NCBI GenBank assembly: GCA_934772445.1
Contig: CAKVMJ010000014.1
Location: 1-37,393, forward strand
Source: an uncultured Clostridia bacterium
GTDB lineage: Bacteria; Bacillota; Clostridia; Christensenellales; UBA1242
DNA: 37,393 bases
Direction of reading: 5' to 3'
The notes below the pieces were generated by a model, which saw only the letters and a list, made by a program, of their open reading frames with translations, had not been told where the DNA came from and did not search any database. Numbering within the stretch: position 1 is the stretch's first letter; every line of letters begins with the position of its first letter. Positions 1 through 10,021 of this stretch are shown here, piece by piece. A program made the translations under genes and the position numbers.

Positions 1-2859
1 AATTTAAAACTAAAAGATATTAAGTTTGTTTACCAAAAGTATGAAGATTTTTTGCAAAATAATTATACTGATAGTTTTAATAGACTTAGTTTATTTGCAT
101 CAAAAATTTCAAGCGAGAGTTATAAAGATACAAACTTTTATTTCGTTGGCTTTGAAGATTTTACAAAACAACAACTTCAAATTATTAGGGCTTTAATCAA
201 ATATTCAAATGAAGTTAGTATTGCCACCACTTGGAGCAAATCAAATTCAAAAGTTGAAAATTCAAATATATTTTTAAATAGTATTTTTTATGATATTCAA
301 GATTTAGCAAACTCTTTAAATGTTTCGCCTAATATAATTAAATCTGGTGAAATTCAAAATGATTTAGAAACAAACCTTTATTCACTTTCTCTTGATAAAA
401 GATTTAAAGAAGAAAAAGTTAAATCGGATTATAATCAAGGTTATTCAATCTATAGTTATGCAAACATAAATGATGAAGTTTTAAGAACTGTGGCTGATAT
501 AAAATTTAAAATTATCAATGAAGGATTAAAATTTAAAGATTTCTCAATAATTGTTCCATCATTTGCTGAATATAAAAATTTACTAGCAAAAGAGTTTGAA
601 AAATTTGATATGCCTTATTATTTTGATATGGCAGATAGTTTGAATGAAAATTATATTGTTCGCCAAATGCTAAACCTTTTAAAAATTATTAGTTCGGATT
701 TTGATAAATATGATGTGTTGTCATTTTTGAAAAGTGATTTTAGCGGTGAGGACAGTTTAAAGGTTTATGATTACGAAAGATTTATAAATAGATATGGAAT
801 TATGGGTAATGGGTTATTAGATAATCGCAATTTAAAATTTCCTTTATCTATCTTAGATACTTTGGATAAATATAGAGAGAAGTGTAAGCAAGAACAGATG
901 GTTCAAGATTTTATAGTAAATATAAAAGATTTATTATCCGAACTTGATTTAGATACTAAGCTGACAGCTTTTCAAGAAAAATGCTTAGAAGATAAAGATA
1001 TACCATTGTATAGAAAGAATATGAAAGTTATAAGTAAATTAACTAAGGCTTTTGAAGAATTGAACTTAGTGTTTGCTAACGAGTTTGTAACAATTAGAGA
1101 GTTTGTTGATTTATTTGAGGCATATTTAGCCGACTCCACTTTGGTGTTGCCACCACTTGCTTTGGATTCAATATTTGTTGGAGATTTTGAAAAAAGTTAT
1201 ATTCCTAATAATTGTTTTGTTTATATTCTTGGAGCAAACGAGGGAGTGATGCCTTCATATAATTTGGATACAGGAATAATAACTGATAAAGATATTTCAA
1301 AGTTGTCTAATAAAAACAAATTAAACCCAACTGTTGCAGTTATAAATAAAAGAAAAAGATTTAAAGTTTTTGAAAATCTTTTTATAGGAGAAAATGTAAT
1401 TGTTTCTTATAAATCTTGCAATGCTTCAGGTGAGGATTGTTATCCTGCTATATGGGTTGACCAGATTGCAAAGATTTTGAATTTGAATATACTAAACGGA
1501 ACTAAGGTTTGTGATTTCATCTCAAATTCTCAATATTCTATAGATCAAAGAAATTTTGTGTTTAATAACTTTAATCAAAACACCGCAAAAGATAATTTCT
1601 TATTTATGGTAAAACAATGGAAGTCTTTTTCAAATAATAAGAATTTTGTTAAATTAACTTCCACATTAAATAGTGCCTTGGCTAAGTTCTCTGGTTATCC
1701 ACAATTCATATTGAAAAATAGAAGATATGTGAATAAAGTTGAAAACTTAAAAACTGCAAACTTAGTTTACTTTAAAAATTCTAAGGTAAGTATTAGTGAG
1801 ATTGAAAGATTTTATCATTGCCCATACCAACATTTTGTTGATTATGGATTAAAACTTGAAGAGAATAAACTTAGTGAAATTACGGCAATGGATAATGGTA
1901 ATATTTTGCACGAGTTTTTAAGGCTTATAATGCCTAAAGTTGTTAAGCATTATAAAGAAGAGGAATTTGAGAAAAATTCTCGCAAGATTGCAACAGAAAC
2001 ATTGGAATATATAATAAAAAACAACTCAAATTATGATTATGTTCAAAAAAATGAAGCGTTGAATTATTTTGTTGAGAGTTTGAAAGATGAAGCCACAAGA
2101 ATTTTAAAAGCTTTAATCTATCAACAAAAACATAGCAAATTTATAACGGATTCAAAATTGCTTGAATATGCATTTGAAAAAGAAGGCGAGAAAATAGAGT
2201 TTTATTCTAAGGGTAGGAAAATAACTATAAAGGGCTTTATTGATAGAGTTGATATTTGCGATAATGAATTTAGAATTATAGACTATAAAACAGGTAAGTC
2301 TAGTTCAACTTTTGATGATTTTAGTGATGTGGCAAATGGAAAGAAAATACAGTTGTTTATTTATCTTATGGCTTATGAAAAGATATCCAATAAAAAACCA
2401 GTTGGTGTTTTCTATATGCCAATTCTAAATTCATTTTCAAAAGAAAACTTATTGGAATTATATAAACTTCAAGGTGTTATGGAAGAATCGAATGTAACAT
2501 TGCTAAATTTTGATGACCAATTAAGTGAGCCTAGTTATGTAAGTAATATTGTAAACGCAAAAACAAACAAAGATGGTAATATAGTATTTAATAATAAAAT
2601 GATAAACGAAAGTGATTTTCATAAGATTTCAGAGTATTCTTTTGATTTATTGAAAAACGCTTGCGATAATATTTTAGATGGTGTTATAAAACCATATCCG
2701 CTTGGAAAAGACCTAAATTCATTACAATGTAAGTTTTGTAGTTATAAGGCAATTTGTGGTTTTAGTGAGCTTTATGGGGATAATTATAAAGAGGAATTAA
2801 AAGTTAGCGATATGCAAAAGTTTAATGAAATAATTGAAGGAGATGCAGATGACAAATAG
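1..2859 (+). CDS. addB: ATP-dependent helicase/nuclease subunit AddB, 5' partial
   Basis: AddB is the partner of AddA in the RecBCD-like helicase-nuclease that resects double-strand breaks in the cytoplasm. The frame is open from base 1, so the true start and the N-terminal Walker A region lie outside the window; about 952 residues are visible, against roughly 1150 usual for the family. The C-terminal nuclease domain is clear: GFIDRVD followed by IIDYKTGKS near bases 2235-2300. The four cysteines of the AddB iron-sulfur cluster are present. One is in FYHCPY at base 1819, and three form a CxxC-x5-C group at bases 2728, 2737 and 2755. The stop overlaps the start of addA by 11 bp, the usual addB-addA arrangement. 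Only the missing 5' end limits the call. Confidence 0.95.
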   Translation, partial: NLKLKDIKFVYQKYEDFLQNNYTDSFNRLSLFASKISSESYKDTNFYFVGFEDFTKQQLQIIRALIKYSNEVSIATTWSKSNSKVENSNIFLNSIFYDIQDLANSLNVSPNIIKSGEIQNDLETNLYSLSLDKRFKEEKVKSDYNQGYSIYSYANINDEVLRTVADIKFKIINEGLKFKDFSIIVPSFAEYKNLLAKEFEKFDMPYYFDMADSLNENYIVRQMLNLLKIISSDFDKYDVLSFLKSDFSGEDSLKVYDYERFINRYGIMGNGLLDNRNLKFPLSILDTLDKYREKCKQEQMVQDFIVNIKDLLSELDLDTKLTAFQEKCLEDKDIPLYRKNMKVISKLTKAFEELNLVFANEFVTIREFVDLFEAYLADSTLVLPPLALDSIFVGDFEKSYIPNNCFVYILGANEGVMPSYNLDTGIITDKDISKLSNKNKLNPTVAVINKRKRFKVFENLFIGENVIVSYKSCNASGEDCYPAIWVDQIAKILNLNILNGTKVCDFISNSQYSIDQRNFVFNNFNQNTAKDNFLFMVKQWKSFSNNKNFVKLTSTLNSALAKFSGYPQFILKNRRYVNKVENLKTANLVYFKNSKVSISEIERFYHCPYQHFVDYGLKLEENKLSEITAMDNGNILHEFLRLIMPKVVKHYKEEEFEKNSRKIATETLEYIIKNNSNYDYVQKNEALNYFVESLKDEATRILKALIYQQKHSKFITDSKLLEYAFEKEGEKIEFYSKGRKITIKGFIDRVDICDNEFRIIDYKTGKSSSTFDDFSDVANGKKIQLFIYLMAYEKISNKKPVGVFYMPILNSFSKENLLELYKLQGVMEESNVTLLNFDDQLSEPSYVSNIVNAKTNKDGNIVFNNKMINESDFHKISEYSFDLLKNACDNILDGVIKPYPLGKDLNSLQCKFCSYKAICGFSELYGDNYKEELKVSDMQKFNEIIEGDADDK

Positions 2860-5800
2860 AGTTTATTTAGATAAGTTAAATGAAAAGCAAAAAGAATTTG
2901 CTCTTTTTGATGAAGATAAAAACATACTTGTTTCTGCAAGTGCCGGCACAGGTAAAACCACTTCAATGATATGTAAGCTAGTTGATTTAATAGTTGAAAA
3001 AAATGTTAGCGTTAAAGATTTATTGGTGGTAACATTCACCACCGCCGCAGCAAATGAAATGCGACAAAAACTTTATAGAATGTTAACCTTAGTTATAAAC
3101 TCGGAAGTTGATGTTGAGAAAAAAGAGTTTTTAAGCAAAGAATTAGATGAATTAACTTTGGCAGATATTGGAACTATAGATTCTATTTGTAAAAAATTAA
3201 TAACAAAGTATTTTTATGAAATAGGTATAGACCCTAAGTTTTCAATCGTTGAAAAAGAAAAGAAATTTTTACTTAATAGTGCTATTGAAAAAGTTTTTAA
3301 TAATTATATAGTAAATAATGATAAAAAATTTTATAGATTATTTGAAAGCTACAACTCTAAAAGACAAACAGAAGATTTAAAGAATATCGTTGAGAGAATA
3401 CATACATTTTTTGGAAGTAAAGTTGATAAAGATGCTTGGATTAAAAATGTTTTGAATTTGGCTTATGATGAAAACTTAGATATAAATTCGTGTGCAAATT
3501 TCTTGCTTCAAAGTTATAAAGAAAAAGTTTGTAAGTTTGAAAATTCATTTAATAAATTGAAAGATACCGCTAATCTTATAAATATTGAAAAATCTTTTAA
3601 TTATTTTGGCAATAGGCTTAATTTCATTGCTGAGATTAAAAATGCAAAAACTTATGTTGATTTTGCTAATTCATTAAAAAATTATGAATTTATAGCAAAA
3701 CCTCGAAAGAATGATAAAGGGGATATTATTGAATTAGAATTTTGGTCGGATTTGGAAAAATGCCATAAAGGTTTTTCTGATACAATAAAAAGATTAACTA
3801 ATGAAACATTGTTCTATTCTTCAGATGTATTAAAACTTCATTTAAGATTAATTAGAGAGAATATTGAAAAACTTATGGAGGTTGTGGAGAATGTGGATAA
3901 AACATATCTTGGTATGAAACAAGCAAGAAAAAGTTTAGATTTTACCGACCTTGAAAGATATACAATTGAATTATTAAAAAATGATAGAGTAAAACAAGAA
4001 ATACAGAATAGTTATAAATATATATTTGTTGATGAATATCAAGATGTAAATGGTGTTCAAGAATATATTTTAAAATCGTTATCAAATGGTAAAAACTTGA
4101 TAATGATTGGCGATGTTAAGCAAAGTATTTATGAATTTAGATTATCTCAACCTCAAAATTTCGTTGAGAAATATAATGATAGTGTTAATAATAGAATATT
4201 TGATTTTACTGATAATTACAGAAGTGAAAATAATATTTTACAATTTGTAAACTTTATATTTGATAAATTGATAACAAAGCAAACCTTAGGTTTATCCTAT
4301 GAAAATGCAAGGCTTGTTTGTGGAGGAAAGCCGACAAAAAATAAGTGCGTTGAATTATCTTTAATTGATGCAAAAGAAGATGCGGAAGATGATAAAAGGG
4401 TTATGATAGATAAAACTATCCGTTTTCAAAAAGAAGCAGACTTGGTTGCAAAAAAGATTAGCGAACTTATAAATAGAGTTGATAATGAAACAAAACAAAG
4501 AGAATATGAATTTAGGGATATTGGCGTACTTGTAAGGAAAAAAGGCGAGGGTGTAAGGATTTTATATAATACTCTGCAAAGTGCAAATATTCCCGTTTCT
4601 GTGGAGTTTAATAACAATTTGTTTGAAACAAAAGAAGTTATAACTCTACTAAGCTTTTTAAGAGTTTTAAATAATATTGAAGATGATATCTCAATCGTAA
4701 CCTTGCTAAAAAGTTCTGTTTATAATTTTAATGAAAATGAACTTATAGATATAAGGCTTTTAAGTGATGGAAAATACTGGCAAAATGTTTTGAATTATAA
4801 GGGTGAGAATGAAGAAAAGGTTAAGTTGTTTTTAAGTGATATTATTTATTATCAAAACTACTTAAAAACTCATAAAATAAGCGAAACATTGGATAAGTTT
4901 ATAGAAGATAAAGATTTAATCACATTCTTTAAATCTTTACCAGATGGCGTTGAAAAAGAAAGTAATATTTTAGAATTTTTATCTATAACGGCAAATGAAG
5001 CTTATGCTTATAACATAAATAAGTTTTTAGATTATGTTAATATTCTTAGTAAACAATCGCAAATATTGAAGGTTAAGGCTAATGATAATTGTGTTAAAAT
5101 CATTACTATGCATTCTTCAAAAGGGCTTGATTATAAGGCTTGTATTATATTCGACCTTGCTAGTAAGTTTAATCTAAGTAGTATGGAAACAAATTTATTT
5201 ATTTCGGATAAACTTGGATTTGGTTTGAAGTATCTAGATTTAGAGAAAAGAATAAATTATTCAAGTTTGCCTTTGATTGCTTGTAAACAAAATAATTATA
5301 AAACTCAAATTGATGAAGAGATAAGATTATTTTATGTTGCCTTAACAAGAGCAAAAAAATATCTATATATGATAGGTAGTTGTCCATTTGCGGATATTGA
5401 AAAATTTAAAAATTTAGAAATATATTCTTGCCGTTCGTTTTTAGATTTATTATTCTATTCATTTAGTGATTTTGATTTAGATAGAATAAGCAAGGATTCA
5501 AGCGGTTTTGTTATCAACGAGGGCGAGGTTAGCGAGTTAAAGGTTAATATCGAAAATCCAGAGTTTGAAGATGCAAGCGTTAGGGAAGAAGAGATATTGT
5601 TATCTAATATTGATAATAAAATTTCAGATAAACTTGAGAATTATTTTAACTATACATATCCATATAAGTTAGAGAAAAATATTGCCGTAAAAAATAGTGT
5701 TACAGGTGTTATGCAAGAAGAAATGCATTATGAAAATGAAGTGGATTTTGTTAAAAATCTAAATCTTTTAAATATTGAAAAACAGCCAAATAAAGCAATG

Positions 5801-6277
5801 GAACTTGGAAATGCATACCACTATGTGATGGAAAAGGTTTGCTATAAAGAGGATAATATTTCAGAAATTTTAAATGGGCTTGTTTTGTCTGGAAAGATTA
5901 CAGAAGATATTGCGAAAAAAGTTGATATAGAAAAAATCGAAAAAGCAACAGAATGTATTTCAAAGTTGATTAAAGGAAAAATCTTTAAAGAACAGCAATT
6001 TATTTTAAATATTCCATATAATAAAATTGTGGAAAATTCAGATGTTAGCGATAAAGTTTTAATTCAAGGTGTTGTGGATTTATTGGTTGAAGGTGAGAAT
6101 GGATTTATTTTGATAGATTTCAAGACTAATAAACATTTTACCGAGCAAAATTTTATTGAAACTTATTCCACGCAATTAAATATCTATAAACTCGCAATGG
6201 AAAAAGCCTTAAATATAGATTTAAAAAAGAAATTTATTTATTCGTTTGAGTTGGGTAAACTAATAGAAATAGTTTAA
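2849..6277 (+). CDS. addA: ATP-dependent helicase/nuclease subunit AddA
   Basis: AddA is a UvrD-like superfamily 1 helicase with a C-terminal nuclease, working with AddB in recombinational repair. Seen in the 1142-residue product: Walker A SASAGTGKTT (about 29-38), the DEYQD Walker B near residue 394, GDVKQSIYEFR just after it, TMHSSKGLDYK near 752, and LFYVALTRAKK near 827. The nuclease signature GVVDLLVE...LIDFKTNK lies near 1073-1094. The ATG at 2849 is chosen because AGGAG at 2838-2842 sits 6 nt upstream. The ATG at 2843 has no spacing to that site and the TTG at 2834 lies upstream of it. The start overlaps addB, implying translational coupling. Length and motifs are normal for the family. 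Confidence 0.96.
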   Translation: MTNRVYLDKLNEKQKEFALFDEDKNILVSASAGTGKTTSMICKLVDLIVEKNVSVKDLLVVTFTTAAANEMRQKLYRMLTLVINSEVDVEKKEFLSKELDELTLADIGTIDSICKKLITKYFYEIGIDPKFSIVEKEKKFLLNSAIEKVFNNYIVNNDKKFYRLFESYNSKRQTEDLKNIVERIHTFFGSKVDKDAWIKNVLNLAYDENLDINSCANFLLQSYKEKVCKFENSFNKLKDTANLINIEKSFNYFGNRLNFIAEIKNAKTYVDFANSLKNYEFIAKPRKNDKGDIIELEFWSDLEKCHKGFSDTIKRLTNETLFYSSDVLKLHLRLIRENIEKLMEVVENVDKTYLGMKQARKSLDFTDLERYTIELLKNDRVKQEIQNSYKYIFVDEYQDVNGVQEYILKSLSNGKNLIMIGDVKQSIYEFRLSQPQNFVEKYNDSVNNRIFDFTDNYRSENNILQFVNFIFDKLITKQTLGLSYENARLVCGGKPTKNKCVELSLIDAKEDAEDDKRVMIDKTIRFQKEADLVAKKISELINRVDNETKQREYEFRDIGVLVRKKGEGVRILYNTLQSANIPVSVEFNNNLFETKEVITLLSFLRVLNNIEDDISIVTLLKSSVYNFNENELIDIRLLSDGKYWQNVLNYKGENEEKVKLFLSDIIYYQNYLKTHKISETLDKFIEDKDLITFFKSLPDGVEKESNILEFLSITANEAYAYNINKFLDYVNILSKQSQILKVKANDNCVKIITMHSSKGLDYKACIIFDLASKFNLSSMETNLFISDKLGFGLKYLDLEKRINYSSLPLIACKQNNYKTQIDEEIRLFYVALTRAKKYLYMIGSCPFADIEKFKNLEIYSCRSFLDLLFYSFSDFDLDRISKDSSGFVINEGEVSELKVNIENPEFEDASVREEEILLSNIDNKISDKLENYFNYTYPYKLEKNIAVKNSVTGVMQEEMHYENEVDFVKNLNLLNIEKQPNKAMELGNAYHYVMEKVCYKEDNISEILNGLVLSGKITEDIAKKVDIEKIEKATECISKLIKGKIFKEQQFILNIPYNKIVENSDVSDKVLIQGVVDLLVEGENGFILIDFKTNKHFTEQNFIETYSTQLNIYKLAMEKALNIDLKKKFIYSFELGKLIEIV

Positions 6278-6294
6278 AAAACTACTTAAATTTA

Positions 6295-6324
6295 TTAGTA
6301 AGGTTTTAGATTATGTGTTATACT
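6295..6324 (+). promoter_or_regulatory. Promoter of the coiled-coil membrane protein gene
   Basis: An extended -10, TGTTATACT (hexamer 6319-6324), with a weak -35-like TTAGTA at 6295-6300 and an 18-nt spacer. It lies in the spacer after addA, so the next gene need not depend on the addBA transcript. Confidence 0.55.
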
Positions 6325-6368
6325 AATAATGAAAAAGTGAATGGAATGGAAAAGGAGAAAGTTTTATA

Positions 6369-8303
6369 ATGGGTTTTTTGATGACTTCAACATTTGATGA
6401 TTTTATTATCTCATCAATAAATCAAATCGCATCAAAATTAGGGTCAAATGCAATTACGCTTCTAGCAATTGCAATGTTGGCTATTTTAGTTATAATTACA
6501 TCAATAAGAATTGTGCGTTCTTATGAAAATAGATTATTAAAAAGTGTTAAGAAAACAAATGCGTTTTTTACCAAGAATCCTTATGTTAATAATGATAACT
6601 TGGTAGAATTAAATAGCAGAATGAAAGAGATGCCTAAAACGGTCAGATTTTGCTGGCAAGAATATATGCTTAATAGAGATAAATTGCCTAGTGAATATAT
6701 CAACCAACAAACTTGCTTAGATAAAGCAGATAAATCTGGCGGTTTTGGTAATGCAGTTCAGGTTTGTGGAACATTTACAAGTATTATTGCATTGCTAACG
6801 GCTGTTTGTTTCTTAGTTTTCTATGTAAGCGGTTCAGCATCGCCAGAATTATTTTTAGTACACGCAATTGCAGTTCCTTTGTTGCTTCTTGCTGTTGGTT
6901 ACTTTGCTGTGGCAATAATGCAGTTTAGACATTCGCAGGTAACAGGTGAATTACATTATGAATTTAATGAATTTGTAAGATACTTAAATAAAGCTTGTAG
7001 CACAATGCCTCCATTCGTGGATTATGAAGTGTTGTTCACTCAAAAAGAAATTAAAGAGGGTATTCCTGTTTTGCAAGACTACTTGGAAAAGAAAGCATTT
7101 GAAGAACAAAAACAAGCAGAAGAAAAAGCTCAACAAGATGAAAACTTTGATAAATTTGATTTCAACGAACTTGGAGTTGAAAACGCAATATTGCTTGATA
7201 GGGCAATGCTTGAATGTGAAAAATATTTCAACACAAAAAGAGTTTTAACAGAGAAACTAACTTCAAAACAACAAGAAGAATATAACTTTGCTAAAAACTT
7301 TGATGAAGTAACAAAAGATTTCGAAAGAAAAGCACAAACACATAGAGAAAATATGTCTAGTTTGAATGAGCAGTTGAATGCTGCTGCCACTCAAATTGAT
7401 GCAAACTATATCAAAAAACAATATAACGATGAGCAAAAGAAGTTGCAACAATTGGAAAAAGACTATGATTTAGCTCAAACTCGTTTTAAAAAGCAACAAG
7501 ATGAATATGAGGTTGAAATTAAAGCGATAACAGATGAAATAGAATCTAAAAAATCTAATATTGAAGAAGTTATGAAACTTGAAGGTAAAACCTATGCAAA
7601 TAAAGTTTATGGAATTATAAACTCAATGATTGCAGCTCAAAACGAACCATTCTTTAGACAAGTTGAAGAAGAAAAACAAAATCTTCAAGCACAAGTAAAC
7701 ACACTTAGCCAAACAATTGCTGGTCAAAAAAATGAAATTGATACAAGAAATGTTCAAATTGGTGAACTTGAAAAAGATTTAAGATTAAGGCTTGCTCAAA
7801 TTGAAGCAATTGGAAATGTTAAAGATTATTTTGCTAGTAAGGAATTTAGAGATAGGGTTAGAGATTCTAAAAAGATTGAGCCTATGGAAGAAATTCCAGA
7901 TGCATTCAATGGTAAAGGTGTGGAAGAATTAAAGAAACGCTTGGCTGATGCTGAAAATAAATTAAAAGAAGCAAATGCTAAACAAATTGAAATGCAAAAT
8001 CAAGAAGCAGAACTTATGAATAAAATAAGAGCTTATGAAACTGGTGAGATTAAAACAAAAACAAATCAACAAATAGTTGAAACAGCTCCAAATGAGAGTT
8101 TGCAAGAATTGCAAAACACAATTGAAGCAGAAAATCAAAATTATTTAGATACTCAAAATCAATTAAATAAATCTGTTGATGAAACTTTAAATGCGCTAAA
8201 TAATGAGGACCTTCATTTTGATAATCAAGAAACAAATGAAGAAACTGTAGAAAAGCCAAAGAGCAAGAAAAAGGGTATCTTCAATATGTTTAAAAAGAAA
8301 TAA
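6369..8303 (+). CDS. Membrane-anchored coiled-coil protein, MotA/TolQ-like layout
   Basis: This is a 644-residue protein that I do not recognise as a named family. Three hydrophobic segments are seen: about 28-48, 133-154 and 161-185, with an 85-residue polar loop after the first. From about residue 220 to 600 the chain is polar and rich in E, K, Q and N with heptad-like patterning (long coiled coil), ending in a lysine-rich tail. One helix, a cytoplasmic loop, two helices and a cytoplasmic tail is the order seen in MotA/TolQ/ExbB proteins and in ZorA of Zorya systems. However, no clear family motif is visible and no MotB/ZorB partner is adjacent. AGGAG at 6353-6357 supports the ATG at 6369. 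It has its own promoter and terminator, so it is probably monocistronic. A structural or envelope role is the safest reading. Confidence 0.7.
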   Translation: MGFLMTSTFDDFIISSINQIASKLGSNAITLLAIAMLAILVIITSIRIVRSYENRLLKSVKKTNAFFTKNPYVNNDNLVELNSRMKEMPKTVRFCWQEYMLNRDKLPSEYINQQTCLDKADKSGGFGNAVQVCGTFTSIIALLTAVCFLVFYVSGSASPELFLVHAIAVPLLLLAVGYFAVAIMQFRHSQVTGELHYEFNEFVRYLNKACSTMPPFVDYEVLFTQKEIKEGIPVLQDYLEKKAFEEQKQAEEKAQQDENFDKFDFNELGVENAILLDRAMLECEKYFNTKRVLTEKLTSKQQEEYNFAKNFDEVTKDFERKAQTHRENMSSLNEQLNAAATQIDANYIKKQYNDEQKKLQQLEKDYDLAQTRFKKQQDEYEVEIKAITDEIESKKSNIEEVMKLEGKTYANKVYGIINSMIAAQNEPFFRQVEEEKQNLQAQVNTLSQTIAGQKNEIDTRNVQIGELEKDLRLRLAQIEAIGNVKDYFASKEFRDRVRDSKKIEPMEEIPDAFNGKGVEELKKRLADAENKLKEANAKQIEMQNQEAELMNKIRAYETGEIKTKTNQQIVETAPNESLQELQNTIEAENQNYLDTQNQLNKSVDETLNALNNEDLHFDNQETNEETVEKPKSKKKGIFNMFKKK

Positions 8304-8311
8304 TAAATTCG

Positions 8312-8346
8312 AAAAATACTATAAGAAATTATGGTATTTTTCTTTT
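8312..8346 (+). terminator. Rho-independent terminator of the coiled-coil gene
   Basis: An 11-bp stem (8312-8322 with 8331-8341, one G-U pair) and an 8-nt loop are followed by a T-rich run, just after the stop at 8303. Confidence 0.8.
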
Positions 8347-8360
8347 TTGTTTTAAATTAT

Positions 8361-8389
8361 TTGTTAAGGCAAATCCGTTGTGTTATAAT
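8361..8389 (+). promoter_or_regulatory. Promoter of the MFS-type gene, strong extended -10
   Basis: TTGTTA at 8361-8366, a 17-nt spacer, then TGTTATAAT with the consensus hexamer at 8384-8389. It overlaps an in-frame TTG at 8378 and so rules that codon out as the start of the next gene. Confidence 0.8.
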
Positions 8390-8419
8390 AACTTTAAGAT
8401 TATTAGGATAAAAATAAAG

Positions 8420-9688
8420 ATGCAACTTAAATTATTAAATTTTTATAAGTTTTTATCAAACTTTGCAAATAACTTAGTGGGTTCTTTTGTTCCGCTAATT
8501 ATATATGTTCAAACAGGAAAGCTATATATTGCTTTTCTTTATTTGGTGTGCCAACAAGCAATTAGGCTTGCAACAAGTTACTTCTTGCGTAATCAAATGA
8601 GAAATAATCCGCAGATGTTTTTGCTTTTTAGAATTGTAACGCTAACTTTATATAATGTTTTTATTTTGCTAATAGATATTAATTTATGGGTTGGAGTTGT
8701 GGGTGTTTGCGTGTTCCTTGCTATAGACACATCTTTTAAATATTCTGCAAATGAATATATCTATAATTATTCATCACTAAATAAAAGTTCAAAGAGTTTG
8801 GGTTTAACGAGAGTTTTTGAAGAGTTTGGCTTAATTGCTTCCTTGCTCATTGGCGGTTACTTGCTTGATGTAAACACAGTGGTTGTAATTATAATATCTT
8901 TAGGCTTATACTTTATCTCATTAATACCATTACTAATTTATTATTTTAGAAGTAGAAAAGAAAAGTCATTTAATAAAGATGCCACATCAAATGCGTTTGA
9001 AACATTATCTAAAGATATTCATTATGGTAAATATGGAAAAAAGATAATTTATAAAATATTGTTAAGTTATTTTGTTGTTTACTTTATATTCTGTTCGTAT
9101 GATATTTTTAAAACAACATTCACATTAGAATTATTTGCTAATGGTAGTAGTAAATATGCTTTAGCGGGTATTATTGGGGCGGTATTTGAAGCCACTTATG
9201 GTGTTGGCAGTTATATTGCTGGTAAACTTATAGATAAATATGATACAACTTGGTTAGCTCGCGTGGCTTGCGTTGTGATGGGGTTGTGTGTATTGAGTTT
9301 CACATTTGTTCAAAGCAATATATCATTCTATATGCTATTTGCATTAATTGGATTGGTTTATCCGTTCTTAAGTTTGTTTGTTCTTCAAAGAATGTTGGTA
9401 AAATCTAGAATACTTGGTGTTAGTAATTCGGCTATATGTAATAGGGAATGTGCGTGCGATGCTTCATACTTAGTTTATTTTGGTCTTGCATTATTATTTT
9501 CATTGTTTCCAAAAGTTGTGTTCTTCCCAGTTTATATCGCAATTGCAGTAAGCTTGTTTATTAGTGCTTGGTTAGTTCCTGAAAACGAAGAGAAAACGAG
9601 AAAATTGCTTGTTGATTTTTTGGAAGATAATGAAATACTAAATGAAGAAAAAGTGGTGGAAGAAAAAGAAAAAACCAGTGATAAGTGA
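8420..9688 (+). CDS. MFS-type multi-pass membrane transporter
   Basis: A 422-residue, very hydrophobic protein with about 10-12 predicted membrane segments. Features fitting the major facilitator superfamily are a basic loop in the first half, a central polar stretch (RSRKEKSFNKD) separating two halves, and GKLIDKYDT after a membrane segment in the second half. The substrate cannot be told from sequence; related proteins in Firmicutes are annotated only as MFS transporters. The ATG at 8420 is preferred over the upstream TTG at 8378, because that TTG lies inside the promoter and because AGGA at 8405-8408 precedes the ATG. The C-terminus is a charged cytoplasmic tail. The next unit (T-box and pheS) has its own promoter. 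Confidence 0.75.
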   Translation: MQLKLLNFYKFLSNFANNLVGSFVPLIIYVQTGKLYIAFLYLVCQQAIRLATSYFLRNQMRNNPQMFLLFRIVTLTLYNVFILLIDINLWVGVVGVCVFLAIDTSFKYSANEYIYNYSSLNKSSKSLGLTRVFEEFGLIASLLIGGYLLDVNTVVVIIISLGLYFISLIPLLIYYFRSRKEKSFNKDATSNAFETLSKDIHYGKYGKKIIYKILLSYFVVYFIFCSYDIFKTTFTLELFANGSSKYALAGIIGAVFEATYGVGSYIAGKLIDKYDTTWLARVACVVMGLCVLSFTFVQSNISFYMLFALIGLVYPFLSLFVLQRMLVKSRILGVSNSAICNRECACDASYLVYFGLALLFSLFPKVVFFPVYIAIAVSLFISAWLVPENEEKTRKLLVDFLEDNEILNEEKVVEEKEKTSDK

Positions 9689-9709
9689 TAAATAATTTTA
9701 TGGATTTAC

Positions 9710-9739
9710 TTGACAATGGTTATCTTATAATGCTACAAT
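9710..9739 (+). promoter_or_regulatory. Promoter of the pheS-pheT leader
   Basis: Perfect -35 TTGACA at 9710-9715, an 18-nt spacer and an extended -10 TGCTACAAT with hexamer 9734-9739. It is placed directly before the T-box leader. Confidence 0.8.
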
Positions 9740-9744
9740 CTAGT

Positions 9745-10004
9745 TGTTTTATAAATGCGGTGAATATGTTATAGTAGAATTTCTATCCTACAAGAGAGAA
9801 TAACTGATTACGCTGGAAGGTTATTTTAGGCTCTAGAAAATTTGAAATTTCGACATAGGAGCAGGCTTGGGGAAATACAAGCTCGTTTTTAAAGATTTGC
9901 GTAAAAAATCTAATGAAGGAAAGAGAAATCTTTTGAATTAGGGTGGTACCACGAAATAACCAATTCGTCCCTAAAAAGCCTTGTGCTTTTTGGGGCTTTT
10001 TTAT
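9745..10004 (+). promoter_or_regulatory. T-box riboswitch, phenylalanine-responsive
   Basis: This leader RNA senses uncharged tRNA-Phe and lets transcription continue into pheS-pheT when phenylalanine charging falls. Seen here: the Stem I AGAGAG motif near 9792, the distal-loop region GCTGGAAGG near 9811, and a candidate specifier codon TTC at 9849-9851 followed by GACATAGGAGC. A small GCTTG/CAAGC stem (9864-9892) follows. The invariant T-box AGGGTGGTACCACG lies at 9940-9953. A terminator competes with the antiterminator: arms near 9971-9979 and 9984-9991 with flanking C/G pairs and then a T-run to 10001. The TGGT in the T-box bulge fits the ACCA acceptor end. The specifier position is inferred from typical T-box geometry; the phenylalanine assignment is also supported by the downstream genes. 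Confidence 0.95.
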
Positions 10005-10021
10005 TGTGAAAAGGAGAGATT

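Noticed and set aside
2834..2848. TTG and ATG codons upstream of the chosen addA start
   Set aside because: The ATG at 2843 directly abuts the AGGAG site at 2838-2842 with no spacing, and the TTG at 2834 lies upstream of it; the ATG at 2849 has proper spacing.
7130..7390. Open frames antisense to the coiled-coil gene and similar frames inside other genes
   Set aside because: They are shadows of strong coding regions, with low-complexity products and no ribosome binding sites or promoters.
6369..9688. A Zorya-type defence system
   Set aside because: Only a ZorA-like topology is present; the neighbour is an MFS-type transporter and there is no ZorB, helicase or nuclease partner.
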